A stretch of 64,000 bases of DNA from Chimonanthus salicifolius (Eukaryota > Streptophyta > Magnoliopsida > Laurales > Calycanthaceae), in NCBI GenBank assembly GCA_013350335.1, contig CM023538.1, positions 49,314,695-49,378,694 on the forward strand. Direction: 5' to 3'. Below, piece after piece: positions 22,184-33,349 of the stretch. The position numbers and the translations under genes are program-made. Positions within the stretch are counted from its first letter, which is position 1; the number at the start of each line of letters is the position of its first letter. Below the pieces are notes generated by a model, which had not been told where the DNA came from, did no database searches, and saw only the letters and a program-made list of their open reading frames with translations.

Positions 22184-23540
22184 TCTCTCGCTCTCCTCTG
22201 AAGCTCTGACATCTCTTTTTATGCTCTCTTTCACCGCCGATCTACTCTATAAGTTTTTCTTGAGACAATCATTTACAAAGAATGATTTTGTGTTATTGTG
22301 TTAAAAATTTGGAAGGACCGAGCTAAATATATTTTTACATAATATTAAAATAACATTAAGATTGCTGATTTGCTGGGGTGGTCAGTCTTGCTCTTTCAAT
22401 TTTTTTTTAGAAAAACTGAACAAATTTTTAATTTTTTTTCTAAACAAACCTCTATCATTTGAGTTTATGTGAAAAAAAAAAACCTTTAAATTTTGTATAA
22501 TTCTAAAAAAACCGCAAAGTTTTAATAAAATAAAAAAAAATCTTTCATCTTAGTAAATAGCAAATTGATTTTTTTTTTCTGAATTTTCTTTTTTCTGTTG
22601 GCAAGAAAGAGAATTCTATATATCTGATTTTGGACAAAAGGGTTTTGGGGTTTTAAGAAGGATCAAAGAAAGATAAGGATTTGTGCAAAGTTTGAGGTTT
22701 TTGGGGTATTACATGTTTTACAAGTATCTTGTTTTGAGTGGAGCTCTTTTTGTTTTAAGAATTTAGGGCATGTATTAGAAGTATACATATAACATATTTA
22801 CATGCTTAACAAATTGATGATATTATGCTCAAATGTCTTGGTTGTCAACAACTCTAAAGCCGAGCCTGTCCAATTACTATTATGCTCTCTGTAGGCCTAA
22901 AATAAAGACTTCGGCCTGGTTTTCTGGGCTAAGCCTTTTAGGCTTTTGTTAAACAGGTCAAGTTCCATCCTCCATGTCCACTTTTTGTGCACCTTGAATA
23001 TGTCACTTATTCTATGATGGGTGCCGAAATCAGTAGCCTTACATAATTAGTTGATTATTGTCTTGTCGGCGAAACCCATAATTAGTTGAGATTAAATGTT
23101 AGATGATAGGGATTTTTCACTTCTTCAACATACGAAAAAATATGAAATGTTAGAATACAAATCAATTTTTTTGAAATGGGCCAAAAGTGTTAATTGTTGG
23201 CAAGCACAAACACCAAAAGGGTTAATTGCTAAAAAAAAAAAAGTCTTATTGTAAATATTTTATATATTTTTAGAATTTTCTTAAAGAGAAATGTCATTTT
23301 TTTTTAAAAAAAACATTGACATACAGAAGTCAGTTTGGCATCTCTTTTTTTAAAAATTGTTTTATGTTGACATTTTGCAGTGAAATTGATTTTGAGACTG
23401 TACTTGATCTTGTGTAGGCGGAGTGGCGAGGCATGTGACAATTTCCAACTGGTCTGGTTTATTCGCAAATCAAATCAGGTTCTATTGTTCTTTAATTTTT
23501 ATTATTTTGCTGTTAATTTTTTATTGGTTGTCAGTATCAT
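22184..23540. other. hAT interior upstream of transposase
   Basis: This is AT-rich sequence with several T runs. It would hold the transposase promoter and 5' leader. No frame is convincing before about 23540. Confidence 0.45.
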
Positions 23541-26000
23541 TATGTCTACTAGAAAATATCCCTCTGGACATGAACAAAGAAAAAAACAAAAACAAATATA
23601 AGTTCAAGAATTGATTTAATCTCAAACAGGATCTCTTAATAAATATTTTAGTAAAAATAAACAAACAGAAAGTTCAATTGAAGATTTGATAAATGACGAA
23701 CATAATAATAATAAAGAAACTATTAATGAACATAATGATATTAACTTGGTGAATAAAGAGCATATAGATGCGAGTGATAATGAAAATAAAAATGAGAATG
23801 AAGAAGATGAAAATTTCAATGAACATGTTTCTTTAAACATTTATGATCTGGGTAATTGGAAAAATATTGAATAAAATTTGAGAGACATATTAGTAAAAAG
23901 AAGTCCCATTAGAAATGATGATATTAACTTTCCTAAAGATTCAACCAATAGACATTTTTCTATTACACAATATATTCGATATTTACCAAATGGAGAAAAA
24001 CTTGATAGAATATGGCTAGTGTACTCAATTGTTTTAGATAAAATATTTTGTTTTTGTTGTAAGTTGTTTAATTAAGATGGAATCAAAACTCAATTGGCAA
24101 ATGAAGGAATTAATGACTGTAAAAATCTTAGTTGTAGACTTAAGAGCCATGAAATTAGTAATGATCATATTACTAACATGAAAAGATGGATAGAATTGAA
24201 AATAAGATTGCAAAAAAATGAAACAATTGATAAAATTAGGCAAGAACAAATTAATAAAGATAATGAACATTGGAGACAAATACTATTAAGAATAATTAGT
24301 GTTGTAAAAGCTCTTGCTAAAAACAATTTGGCGTTTCGTAGAGACAATGAAAAATTTATGAAGAAAGTAATGAAAATTTTTTAACTTTTATTGAAATGAT
24401 CGCTGAATTTGACCTTATAATGCAAGAACACATCCGACGTATTCAAGACAAAGAAATTCATTACCACTATCTTGGTCATAAAATTCAAAATGAATTAATA
24501 TTTTTGTTAGCGGGTGAGATAAAGAGTGCAATAATTAAGAGGATAAAAGAATCAAAATATTTTTCAATCATATTTGATTGTACTTCAGATATAAGTTATG
24601 AAGAACAAATGTCTATCATGATACGTTATGTAGATATTTTTACAAGTCAAATAAAAGTAAAAGCATTTTTCTTAGGATTTTTAAAGGCATATGATGCATG
24701 GAGAAAAATGTTTTTTAATGAACTTATAAATGTTTTAAAAACTCTTGAACTTAATATTGATGATATGAGGGGAAAATGATATGATAATAGTTCTAATATG
24801 AAAGGAAAACATAAAGGAGTACAAAATAAGTTACTACAAATAAATCCTAAAGCATTTTATACGCCTTTTGGTTATCATAGTCTTAACTTAGCACTTTGTG
24901 ATATGGTAAATTCTTATTCTCAAGGTAAAACATTTTTTGAAATTGTACAATGTATATATGATGTATTTTCATTTTTTATAAAGCGGTGGACGGTTTTTAA
25001 AAATTATATTAAAGGTATCACACTTAAACCATTATCACAAACACGTTGGGAAAGTCACATTGAAAGTGTAAAAGCAAAATTAGATTCCAAGTTCCACAAG
25101 TTAGAAATACTTTAATTGACTTAGCAAACACTTGTGAAGATCCTAAGACAAAACGTGATGCTGAAGACTTAGCAAAATTAAAAATTGAAAGTTTTGAATT
25201 ATTATTTGGCATGGTTATTTGGTATAATATATTGTTTGCAGTTAATACCACTAGTAAAATTTTAGAAGCAAAAGACATGAATATTGAAGGTACTTTAAAT
25301 TCTTTAAAAGACCTCATTTCTTTTTTTGAAACTCAAAGAGAAAGTGAATTTGAATCTGCCATGATTGATACTAAAGAAATTGCTAGAGAAATGGAAATTG
25401 AACCTATATTCCAAGAAAAAGTATTATTCGTAGAAAAAGATATTTTGACGAGAATGCTAGTGACGAGATAACACAATCACCGGAAGAGTCTTTTAGAGTT
25501 AATTACTTCTTACATATAATTGATCAAGCTCTTATGTCACTTAAGAGTAGATTTGAACAATTTCAAATATATGAAGATACTTTTGGATTTTTGTTTGATT
25601 TGAAAAGTTAAATTCTTTAAATGATAATAGTTTGAAGAGTTCTTGTAATAAACTTAAAGATTTTCTAATACATGACATGATTTCTGATATTGATGAAAGT
25701 GATTTATTTTCAGAATTAAAATTTTTGAAAGATGGAATACCAAAAGAAGTAAAAGAATCAATTGAAGTGCTAAATTATATAAAAACAATGAATTGTTGTT
25801 ATCAAAATGCATGGATTGCTTATAAAATAATGTTGACTACACCAGTAATAGTTGCCTCTGCAGAAAAAAGTTTTTCAAAGTTAAAATTGATAAAATCTTA
25901 TCTTCGGTCTAAAATGCCATAAGAAAGATTAAATAGATTAGCTATCTTATCTATTGAAAAATATATGTTAAAACAACTTAAATATAATAATTTAATTAGT
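23541..26000 (+). pseudogene. hAT transposase (TTF-type zinc finger / hAT dimerisation family)
   Basis: The start reads MSTRKYPSGHEQRKKQ, the typical opening of plant zinc-finger-MYM/TTF-like hAT proteins. A low-complexity Asn/Glu stretch (23690-23830) and a TTF-like part (NRHFSITQYIRYLPNGEK ... FCFCCKLFN) follow. The catalytic region keeps SIIFDCTSDISYEEQMSI, with its first acidic residues, and YDNSSNMKGKHKGVQ, which follows a stop where RGKGYDN would be expected. The C-terminus shows WIAYKIMLTTPVIVASAEKS and FSKLKLIKSYLRSKMP, the hAT dimerisation domain. Stops occur near 23600, 23872, 24073, 24380, 24777, 25115, 25470 and 25922. The enzyme would cut and paste the element. Confidence 0.92.
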
Positions 26001-26358
26001 AATTTTGCATCTCAAAACCCGAGAAGAATAAATTTTACATAATACTGTGTTATAAATTTGATTCTGATATTTTATTTTGGATGTTTTACACTTATTTTAT
26101 AAGAAGTATGATTTTTTTTTTTTTTTAAGTGTAAAGGGCCCCATCTTGAAAGTTTGCCTAGAGCCCTGAAATCTCAGGGCCGGCCCTGTATAAATAAAGG
26201 AATACAAGAAAGCAAGGAAAAAAATACAAGGGCTCTAATGGGGCGAGAAACTATTTCCAGCAAACAACGTATTTTATTAACATTGAAACTGTGTGGAGAA
26301 AATTTAATAATTAAATAATAAAACTTAGTGAATCAGTTTAAGCATTCTTTTCTTGGGT

Positions 26359-26640
26359 GGCCATTTAGACACCCTGATTTTTTGCTAGGAGACACCCTAT
26401 TCATATTTTTAAGGTAAAGTTACCATTTTGCCCTTCACTTGTTTAGAAAACGAATCCTCTGTATCGTCAGAATCATCATCCAGAACATTTTGCATTAGTT
26501 TGGACGATGCGATCGTTCAGATGACAATTGCAGTATAAAATTCGATCGTCCGAACTAACTTCGAACCAATCTTTCATTTTACACGATGCTATGACCCTAT
26601 AAAAAAAACTTCAAATTTCACTATCTTTCAATCGTATAAA
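26359..26640 (+). mobile_element. Single-ended remnant related to the foldback MULE
   Basis: GGCCATTTAGACACCC and a TTACCATTTTGCCCTTC word line up with the ends of the foldback element 33350-34345 (GGCCATATAGACACCC on its inverted right arm). I cannot find the second end, so this is a truncated copy. Confidence 0.5.
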
Positions 26641-26911
26641 AATGGCATGTCATTAACAGTGTATCAATTTAAAAAAATAGATGTAACCTCTTTTTTTTTT
26701 ATAAGAAGGAAGAGAAGTCCCTCCTATACAGGTATTTTTCCCATCTCTCTTCTTCTTCCTCTATACCCAAAAATTCCTTTTTTTCATTTTTATACAAAGC
26801 CATTTATCTCCCCCTTCCATGTTAATCTAGCGGTTCAAATTTGAAAGTTCCAACTTTTTGAACCCAAACCAACGCGCGACAAAAATATTTGTTTTCGCTA
26901 CCCATTGTAAC

Positions 26912-27045
26912 ATCAAATATTTACATTATCATCCGTTCCTTTACATTATTTTAATACATACGTCACAATCTCGCTACACTAGTGATAACAATAGCAATTG
27001 TGACATTATATATTAAAATAATGTAAAAGAATATAAATATTTGTG
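26912..27045. mobile_element. Small hairpin MITE candidate
   Basis: The left arm (26912-26969) and right arm (26997-27045) are imperfect reverse complements. GTCACAAT pairs with ATTGTGAC, TTACATTATTTTAATA pairs with TATTAAAATAATGTAA, and AAATATTT is shared. No transposase or clear target duplication is visible. Confidence 0.55.
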
Positions 27046-27067
27046 CAATCGTTCATTTTTTCTCTTG

Positions 27068-28419
27068 GCATTTTTCGGTGAAACTGTTTCAAAAAGTGCA
27101 ATTCTGAATGCCAATGCCTCCATTTTTTTCAACTCAAGCCTCGTGCTAAATTTAAGACAAAAATGCCCTTTATTGTGCTAGCACAAAGTGTTAAGTTCTG
27201 TAAAGCCTGATCATCAGATATGTACTGTCGATAGATTTGTTGGCAGGAAAGTTTGTAATTTTCGGTGTACATCGTTGTTTATTCTAATTAGGATAATATA
27301 TAAAATTTTTTCTTCTGTGTAAGAGAGAAGTGTAGCAAAATTGTAATGAGGGTAAGAGCCGTCTCGCATTCAATTTCTTACCTTTGAGCATAATAGATGA
27401 GTGTTGAACCCGTGGACGTACCGTAAGAGAACCACGTAAATCTCTGAATTATGGTTTGATTTTGTGTGTTGATTTTCTTCCTTCTGTTTTTGTTTTCGAT
27501 ATTTTTGTTTTTTTGTGGTAGGAAAATGTGTTTCCCCTTAACGCAAAGCATGTTTCTTGGAACATGTGAAACTTAACCATCTGAGCTACCTCCATTAGCG
27601 TGAATTGGATGTCTTGCTGCAACTCAAAATATAAAACTTGTGATAGCTCAAAACTCAGATCTTGCGTTAGTGCAAAACAAATTAGTTCTTCACTTTTTCC
27701 TCTCTTTGTTTTGTTGTTGGTTTTTATAATGACAACCATTGCCAAAAAGATTGAAAAGATTTGGTCGGTCATTGGGTTGGAAACGCTTGATTCTGACATC
27801 TTCGAGCGCTTTCTATTGCTAGAAACACCAGGGATACTACCATCAACATCATCCTTCACACCACCTGTATTTCTTTCTCACCCTCTCACTGTAAAGTGAT
27901 CGACCGTCGATTATAGTGCTTGGATTTCTTCCCAAGTGAAGAGAGAAATTCTTGAGAGTTTGGAACTTAGTTCTAATTATTTTATATCGAAGAATGGTGT
28001 GAAAGAGGAAGAATCTAGAATAACTTTTCAAGATCTGAAGACAATGATAGCTATGGTAAAAGGGGAAGAATGTGAAAAGGATTTTGAAGATGTAAAGTCG
28101 AAGATTAGAGTAAAAGAGAAGAGTCTTATTTGGATTTTACATATTTGAAACTAAATTTTGAAGTAAAAAAGAAAAGAAAAAACTGATCTTGGTTTTGAAA
28201 GTGAGAAACTAGTGAATGGAGTAGAAAAGGACGAAGATATGAAGCCAGTGATTTGGGTCTAAGTTCTTGTGCAGGAACAAACTAATGAAGATAGGATTCA
28301 AATGAAATGAAGGGTATTTCCGTCTTAAATTTAAGACGAGGCACTTTAAGCTAAAAACATCTTTAGGAGGTACTCTCACCAAAGTTCACATTTTTTAGAG
28401 TATTTTCACCAAAAAATCC
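27068..28419. mobile_element. Mutator-like element with about 110-bp terminal inverted repeats
   Basis: The left end (27068-27175) and the reverse complement of the right end (28300-28419) align along words such as ATTTTTCGGTGAAA, ATGCCTCC/GTACCTCC and AATTTAAGAC. The possible 9-bp duplication is TTTCTCTTG / TTTCTTTTT, seven of nine, which is weak. The interior has no Mutator transposase. It holds a copia LTR-like stretch (27190-27500) and short fragments, so it looks like a non-autonomous element carrying captured DNA. Confidence 0.55.
27190..27500 (+). repeat. Copia LTR-like fragment within the MULE
   Basis: GTGGACGTA followed by GAACCACGTAAAT (27412-27439) is the same paired motif seen in the copia LTR at 4937-5852 and, inverted, in the TRIM-like LTR at 59910-60302. 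No full LTR ends are visible. Confidence 0.45.
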
Positions 28420-28680
28420 TTTCTTTTTCATCTTTTTAGTTTTCTGTCCTCTTTTTCCTCCTTCCATTTATTTAAATTTTCCCTTATGTATTATTATTCT
28501 TATTCTCATTCTTCTTATGATATTTTCATTTTATAATGTGGAGTTTTCAAATTCTGTAATTTTGAAATTTTTGTATAAATTATTAAAATAATATATCTAA
28601 TTTCTTCTTTAAGTCTTCATTTTTTTACTCAATTAAAATTTATTTCCAATTATCTAGTAGATTAAGCTTAGTGAAAATTT

Positions 28681-28790
28681 GAATCAAATATAGTTTTTAA
28701 TGATTAAACATTGTTTTACACACAAGTTGTACTTTTGAATCAAATATAGTTTTTAATGATTAAACATTGTTTTACACACAAGTTGTACTT
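28681..28790. repeat. Perfect tandem duplication, 56-bp period
   Basis: The block starting GAATCAAATATAGTTTTTAA at 28681 is repeated from 28737 with no mismatch over 54 bases. This suggests a recent duplication by slippage. Confidence 0.92.
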
Positions 28791-29869
28791 AGAGACAATG
28801 TGATTCTCTCCATTGTTAGAGCCTCAGTTTATCCATGTCTCCGGAACAACATCGTAACAAATATCAGAACCTTGCCTTTGGAAGTCAAAAGATGCCGCAT
28901 GAAGATTGGTGAACACTCAAAACATCGCAATGAGGAAGGTTGAGCTCTAAGAATTTCTCCAAGTGTGGTGGCAACCAAGCAGGTAAATAGGACTATAGTG
29001 GACAACAAGTTGACCCCAGAACACCCAAATAGAAAGGATCATGTTTGACTTAAAGTAAAATAGACTGGACCAATTGGTAGAATCCTTCCTGTGAAATTGG
29101 GCCAAAATGGACCCAAACCAAAGTCCTCTTGAAAGTTAAAATATCCTAGTTAAAATATCCTAGGATAAATGGACCCAAACCAAGCATAAAGCCCAAACCA
29201 TAACCCAAAGCCATATGAAGCAAATGGCTTCTTATGAAGCATAAGAGGCATTTGACTCAATCAAATAATCCCGTTGAATTTTGTCTCATCTTTCATTTTT
29301 TTAGAGTGATTAAGAGGTTTTAGACCGAGTCTGAGTTGAAAAATTCAGAATAAAATCTATCCCTTAAAAATGCAAAAAGCCCAAAAAATACATGCATTAG
29401 TTGGTAATCCACGCTCGAATCCTATAACGACATGTTGGTTTGGGATCATCATTGCTTTCCGTTGAGCAGTCACCACGGCTAGAAAGCAGCACTTGTTTTC
29501 TTCTTTGAAGGCAGGTGGCATTAATGTCCACATGCCGAAAGGTAAACCAAGACAAGATCGTGATGTTAAAGAAGAAGCAACTCAACAAAGTGTTTCCTGT
29601 AGTACTCGACATCCACAGAGAATTGAATCAATTGAGGACTCCGAGACATTATAGATCCCATTCCTCAAGAAAAGAAGTGTGAGAAAATTCACCGAGATTT
29701 GACGAAAAGTCAATCTACAGTGAAAAGGTTTCAATTTTTCCAATTGACGAGGAACAACTGGATATCCTAATGCCAATATATGATAATTATGGAGATACTG
29801 ACGATTATGTTGATGTGTTTTCACTATTAGAACAGGAGACACCAGTTGATGAATTGTTGGAGGCTTCAG
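28791..29869. other. Degenerate LTR-element-like sequence, no gene
   Basis: AATATCAGAACC near 28861 resembles a worn tRNA-Met primer site after a CGTAACA end. The next few hundred bases are CCCAAACC-rich like LTR U3 sequence. Short acidic reading frames near 29750-29869 look retroelement-derived, but I cannot assign a family. Confidence 0.35.
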
Positions 29870-32423
29870 TGTAACGATCCATCCTGCCTAGCAAAATATT
29901 TTATGCTTTTGGCCTAAACTTGGGGCCTGCACGACTTTGCAATGGTGCACATGTGTCACACATGAGCCCGAAAGGCCTTGTCATGGGATCTGAGTATGCA
30001 ACGACAATATTGTCCTATTTGGGAGCTCCATGGGCCCTCTAGCCTACCCCTTAAGGTTTTGTTCCCAACACGTGGCCCTCGAGTTAGGCTCCCCAACATG
30101 ACAACATAAGTGTGGAAGACCTTGTGCTAGAGGGAAGAGATGTTTAGCTTGTGGACCACCTCAAGAGGCAAATTCTAGGCGATGCACGACTTTTGTAAAC
30201 TCTGCCTCCGTAGCGCATTTCTTGTACTCGCCCACACACCATTGTGACTGCTTGCCACGATGACAATGTGAACTTCTAAGCTTCAGAACAGGTGCGGGCC
30301 ATCACAATCCCATTCCTATAGGCCAGAGCCTTCCTCGGCTCAAATGCTCTCATCTTCCTACTCTTAGTTCGAGAGTTGAACTATGCTTTAATACCATTTT
30401 GTAACGACCGGTCCTGTCTAGCACAATATTGTCCTCTTTGGACCTAAACTCTGGGGTCCGTATGGCTTTGTGATGGTGCACATGTGTCACACATGCACCC
30501 CAAAGTCCTTGTCTTGGTATCAGATTAAGCAGTGACAATATTGTCCTCTTTGGGAGCTCCATGGGCCCTCCAGCCCACCCCTCAAGGTTTTGTTTCTTGC
30601 ACATGGCTCTCGTGCTAGGCTCCCCTGACAACACACGCATGGAAGGACTTGTGCTAGAGGGAGGAGAAATTTAGCTTATGAAAGTTCCCAATGTTAGAAC
30701 ATGATTGACCCTAGAGGGAGGTGAATAGGGTAATCTCCAATTTTAATGGCCTTTAAAAATTTCTTGATTAATCACAATAATGAGCAACGGAATAAACAAG
30801 ATTGATCAAGTGTGTGAGTCAAGAGTGGACAAGATTAATAATCAATCACACATGCAAAGACCAAAACACCCGATTGATAGTGGTTCGGAGTAAATCTCTC
30901 CTACATCCACTGTTGGACTCACCCACTCTTGGTTATCCCAAATACACTATGTGGAGAATTACACCCTCACGAATAGAGTATGAATTCCACCTACACAATT
31001 GAATGAGAATTTCACTCACTCACCTAAGATTTTGAAAGGTTCGACCTACCCTTGTCTATTCTTTATCCCACTATTTTTTATAGTGGTTCAAGTACCTCGC
31101 TTTATTCCACTTCACAATGATGTTTAAATTCTAAACACAAGAAGAAGCACTTGCCTTTTTTATCTCACTCGATGTAGATATTGTGCTTCTTGAAGAGTTA
31201 TCTTCCAACTTGACGTCCTTGATGATGAAGATTTACCAATGTATGAGCAACCATAAGTTTGGGAAGAGGTTCTAAGATATAGCTATGTCAATTGATCCTA
31301 GTTCTATTTTTCTCTCTCTCTTAATCTCAATCAAGGGTTTGAATGGATTCTCAAATTATTCACCAAGTATAGTGCATAGAGAGAGGTTGGGATCTCTGGG
31401 AATGCTTATAAGATTTTCCTATATGAAGGGTCCAAGGTGTTCAACCAATTTCTCCAAAATCCAGCGTTTAAATAGGCATCCAGAATTTTTCCCGAACTAA
31501 CATGCCAATGGGTCATGGCACCACAATGGATCGTAACTTAAAAATGTGTCGTTGCAATGTGACCATTATGCATTTAATGCAGTCCCAACTAATAGAAAAC
31601 AGTCACCCACGATGGGTCATCGAGTCCAGGGCCGATGGGTCGTGTATTGACGATAGTATCGTCCTGAGACCAACTGTGTTTTACAGAGTGTTCCCCATCC
31701 AGAACTTTGAAAATGCCTGCCGACAGGTCGTGGACCTCGATGGGTTTGCCCTGTCACTCACGATGGGTCGGCGCTTCACGATAGTATCGTCCTGAGAGTG
31801 AACCTGTTTGACAGGATTTTTCCAAACAAAACTTTCATCATTTCAGATGATGGATCGTTAGACCACGAAGGGTCACACCTGTCCAAGGCAATAGATCGCC
31901 AGACACAGTAGGTTGTACTGACAGTTTATCAGATTTTACAAAAATGAATCCATTTGGTTCTATTGACTGTCAATGGTCCACTAGATTTAATTTAGATTTA
32001 CCATTTTGTTCTCTAAGCCTAGTCCAGCGTCTTCCTACGTGTGTTGGTTCACCCTAGAATTATCTATGGCCAATTTACCTTTGTGTGATTTCCATACACT
32101 TGGTGAACTTGAATCTTACACTTAATCTTCCAATGCTTGCACTTTGATTCAACCTTCACACCACTTGAGTCTTGATTAATTGTCTTCAATCTTCTAAGGC
32201 AGTGCTCTTCTCTTGAGTCATAGAATTGGCAAATAAGTGACTCGGCAAATCGGGGCACTAACAACTTATAAACCACCTCAAGAGGCAATGCCTAGGTGAT
32301 GTGGGACTTTTTTAAACTCTCCCTCACCGTTGCATGACTCTCTCACGCCCATGCACCCTTGTGACTGTGTACCACTATGACAGTGTGAACTTCTATGCTT
32401 CACAATAGGTACGGGCCATCACA
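29870..32423 (-). mobile_element. TRIM retrotransposon B, split by a solo LTR
   Basis: LTR 1 is 29870-30306 (437 bp). LTR 2 is 30400-32423, about 434 bp once the 1585-bp insertion and its 5-bp duplication are removed. On the plus strand both LTRs start TGTAACGA and end GGGCCATCACA. The internal stretch is about 93 bp. It has GCTTTAATACCA (30385-30396), a worn inverted tRNA-Met primer site, and a purine tract on the minus strand (AGGAATGGGAT). Outer flanks TTCAG and TACAC do not match well, so the target duplication is lost or was never clean. Its layout is the same as TRIM A but the sequence differs. Confidence 0.85.
30679..32263 (-). mobile_element. Solo LTR of the 45122-52733 element family
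   Basis: On the plus strand it starts TGAAAGTTCCC and ends GGGGCACTAACA. The reverse complement matches both LTRs of the non-autonomous element at 45122-52733 from the TGTTAGTGCCCCG start to the CTTTCA end. The target duplication is GCTTA (30674-30678) and ACTTA (32264-32268), one transition apart. The length is 1585 bp. It contains scattered GATGGGTCG boxes like the U3 of its relatives. Confidence 0.88.
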
Positions 32424-33340
32424 TACACATGTTTCTAATGAACAAACACTTGATTTGGTTTAGTTGACAGATCTATTAGAAGAAGTGGTAACTCAAGAAT
32501 CGATCGTGGGGTCAATTCGAGATCTGAAGGCGGTTGTGCACTTAAAGAAATTGGTGGATCCTCTTCCATCAATAAATGGTTTTGAAAATATTGAGATTAT
32601 TTTCGAACCCTATGTAGACCCTATTTGGAATCAATTTGTACAAAAATCATATAGTCAAACTATATTGGTTAACATTATATTTCGTAGATAGGTTTGTACA
32701 AGAAGGGTTCATGATAAAGTTGGAGGTGGTATGTACACCTAAGTATCAATGCTCTAAAATCAATCGAAGTGACAACAGAGGAAATGGTGGTCGAAAGCAC
32801 GATGAGATGCCACCCTTGCAAAACAATTAAACTTGAGGGTGGGTTTTCTCCAACCAGAAAGGAATGATGCATGCATTGGGTCCGACAAATTCAATGATGA
32901 TCCGAGTCGAGGATAGAAACAATGGCGGGCAGGGAGGGCCCTGTTTAAAATTATATGTCATTACCAGCCTATCACCATGTAGTCCCCACCTTTGATTCCA
33001 AAATAAATAAATAAATAAATAAATAAATATATATATATATATATATATATAGTGTGACTTAAACCGAAATTTAAAATGCCTCAATGGCATATTTGCATGG
33101 GCGTTCGATTTCAATTCAAATTGGAAAGTGGCTGTTCAAACACCTAGGACCTTTAAATTAGTGGATTTGCACAATGGTAAGTGCTGACCAGACTAAGAAC
33201 ACAAACAAAATCCAACAAAATCCTACCCAAGTGAAGTAACGGGAAGGAAAATAAGGAAAAAGAAGAAAGAAAAGAAGGTGTCATCCCTGCATGTGCCCCT
33301 AAAGGAAAGGAAAAGGGAAAGAAGAAAAAGAAAATGAAAA
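32424..33340. other. Flank of TRIM B without recognised gene
   Basis: Short frames near 32464-32691 look retroelement-like but match nothing I can name. An (AAAT)n(AT)n microsatellite lies at about 32998-33051, and a purine-rich stretch at 33240-33349 leads into the foldback element. Confidence 0.4.
32998..33051. repeat. Microsatellite (AAAT)n(AT)n
   Basis: About seven AAAT units run directly into an AT dinucleotide run. Confidence 0.95.
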
Positions 33341-33349
33341 AAAAGGAAA

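Larger units (their letters stand above)
18884..26188 (+). mobile_element. hAT DNA transposon with dead transposase, split by a solo LTR
   Basis: The left end is CAAGCCCGGCCCTG and the right end CAGGGCCGGCCCTG. As inverted repeats they agree at 12 of 14 positions. The 8-bp target duplications CATAAATA (18876-18883) and TATAAATA (26189-26196) differ by one transition. The transposase gene lies at about 23540-26000. The left subterminal region is very GC-rich with a minisatellite (19080-19290). The 2657-bp solo LTR at 19522-22178 is a later insertion, so the hAT itself is about 4.6 kb. Length, 8-bp duplication and the C-terminal dimerisation domain all fit hAT. Confidence 0.92.

Noticed and set aside
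27545..27600. tRNA-like or SINE A-box (antisense GTAGCTCAGATGGTTAAG)
   Set aside because: Only a 5'-half-like word is present. I could not find a B box, anticodon arm or poly(A)/T tail.
29865..32428. Target duplication for TRIM B (TTCAG and TACAC)
   Set aside because: Only three of five bases agree, which is not enough to call a duplication.
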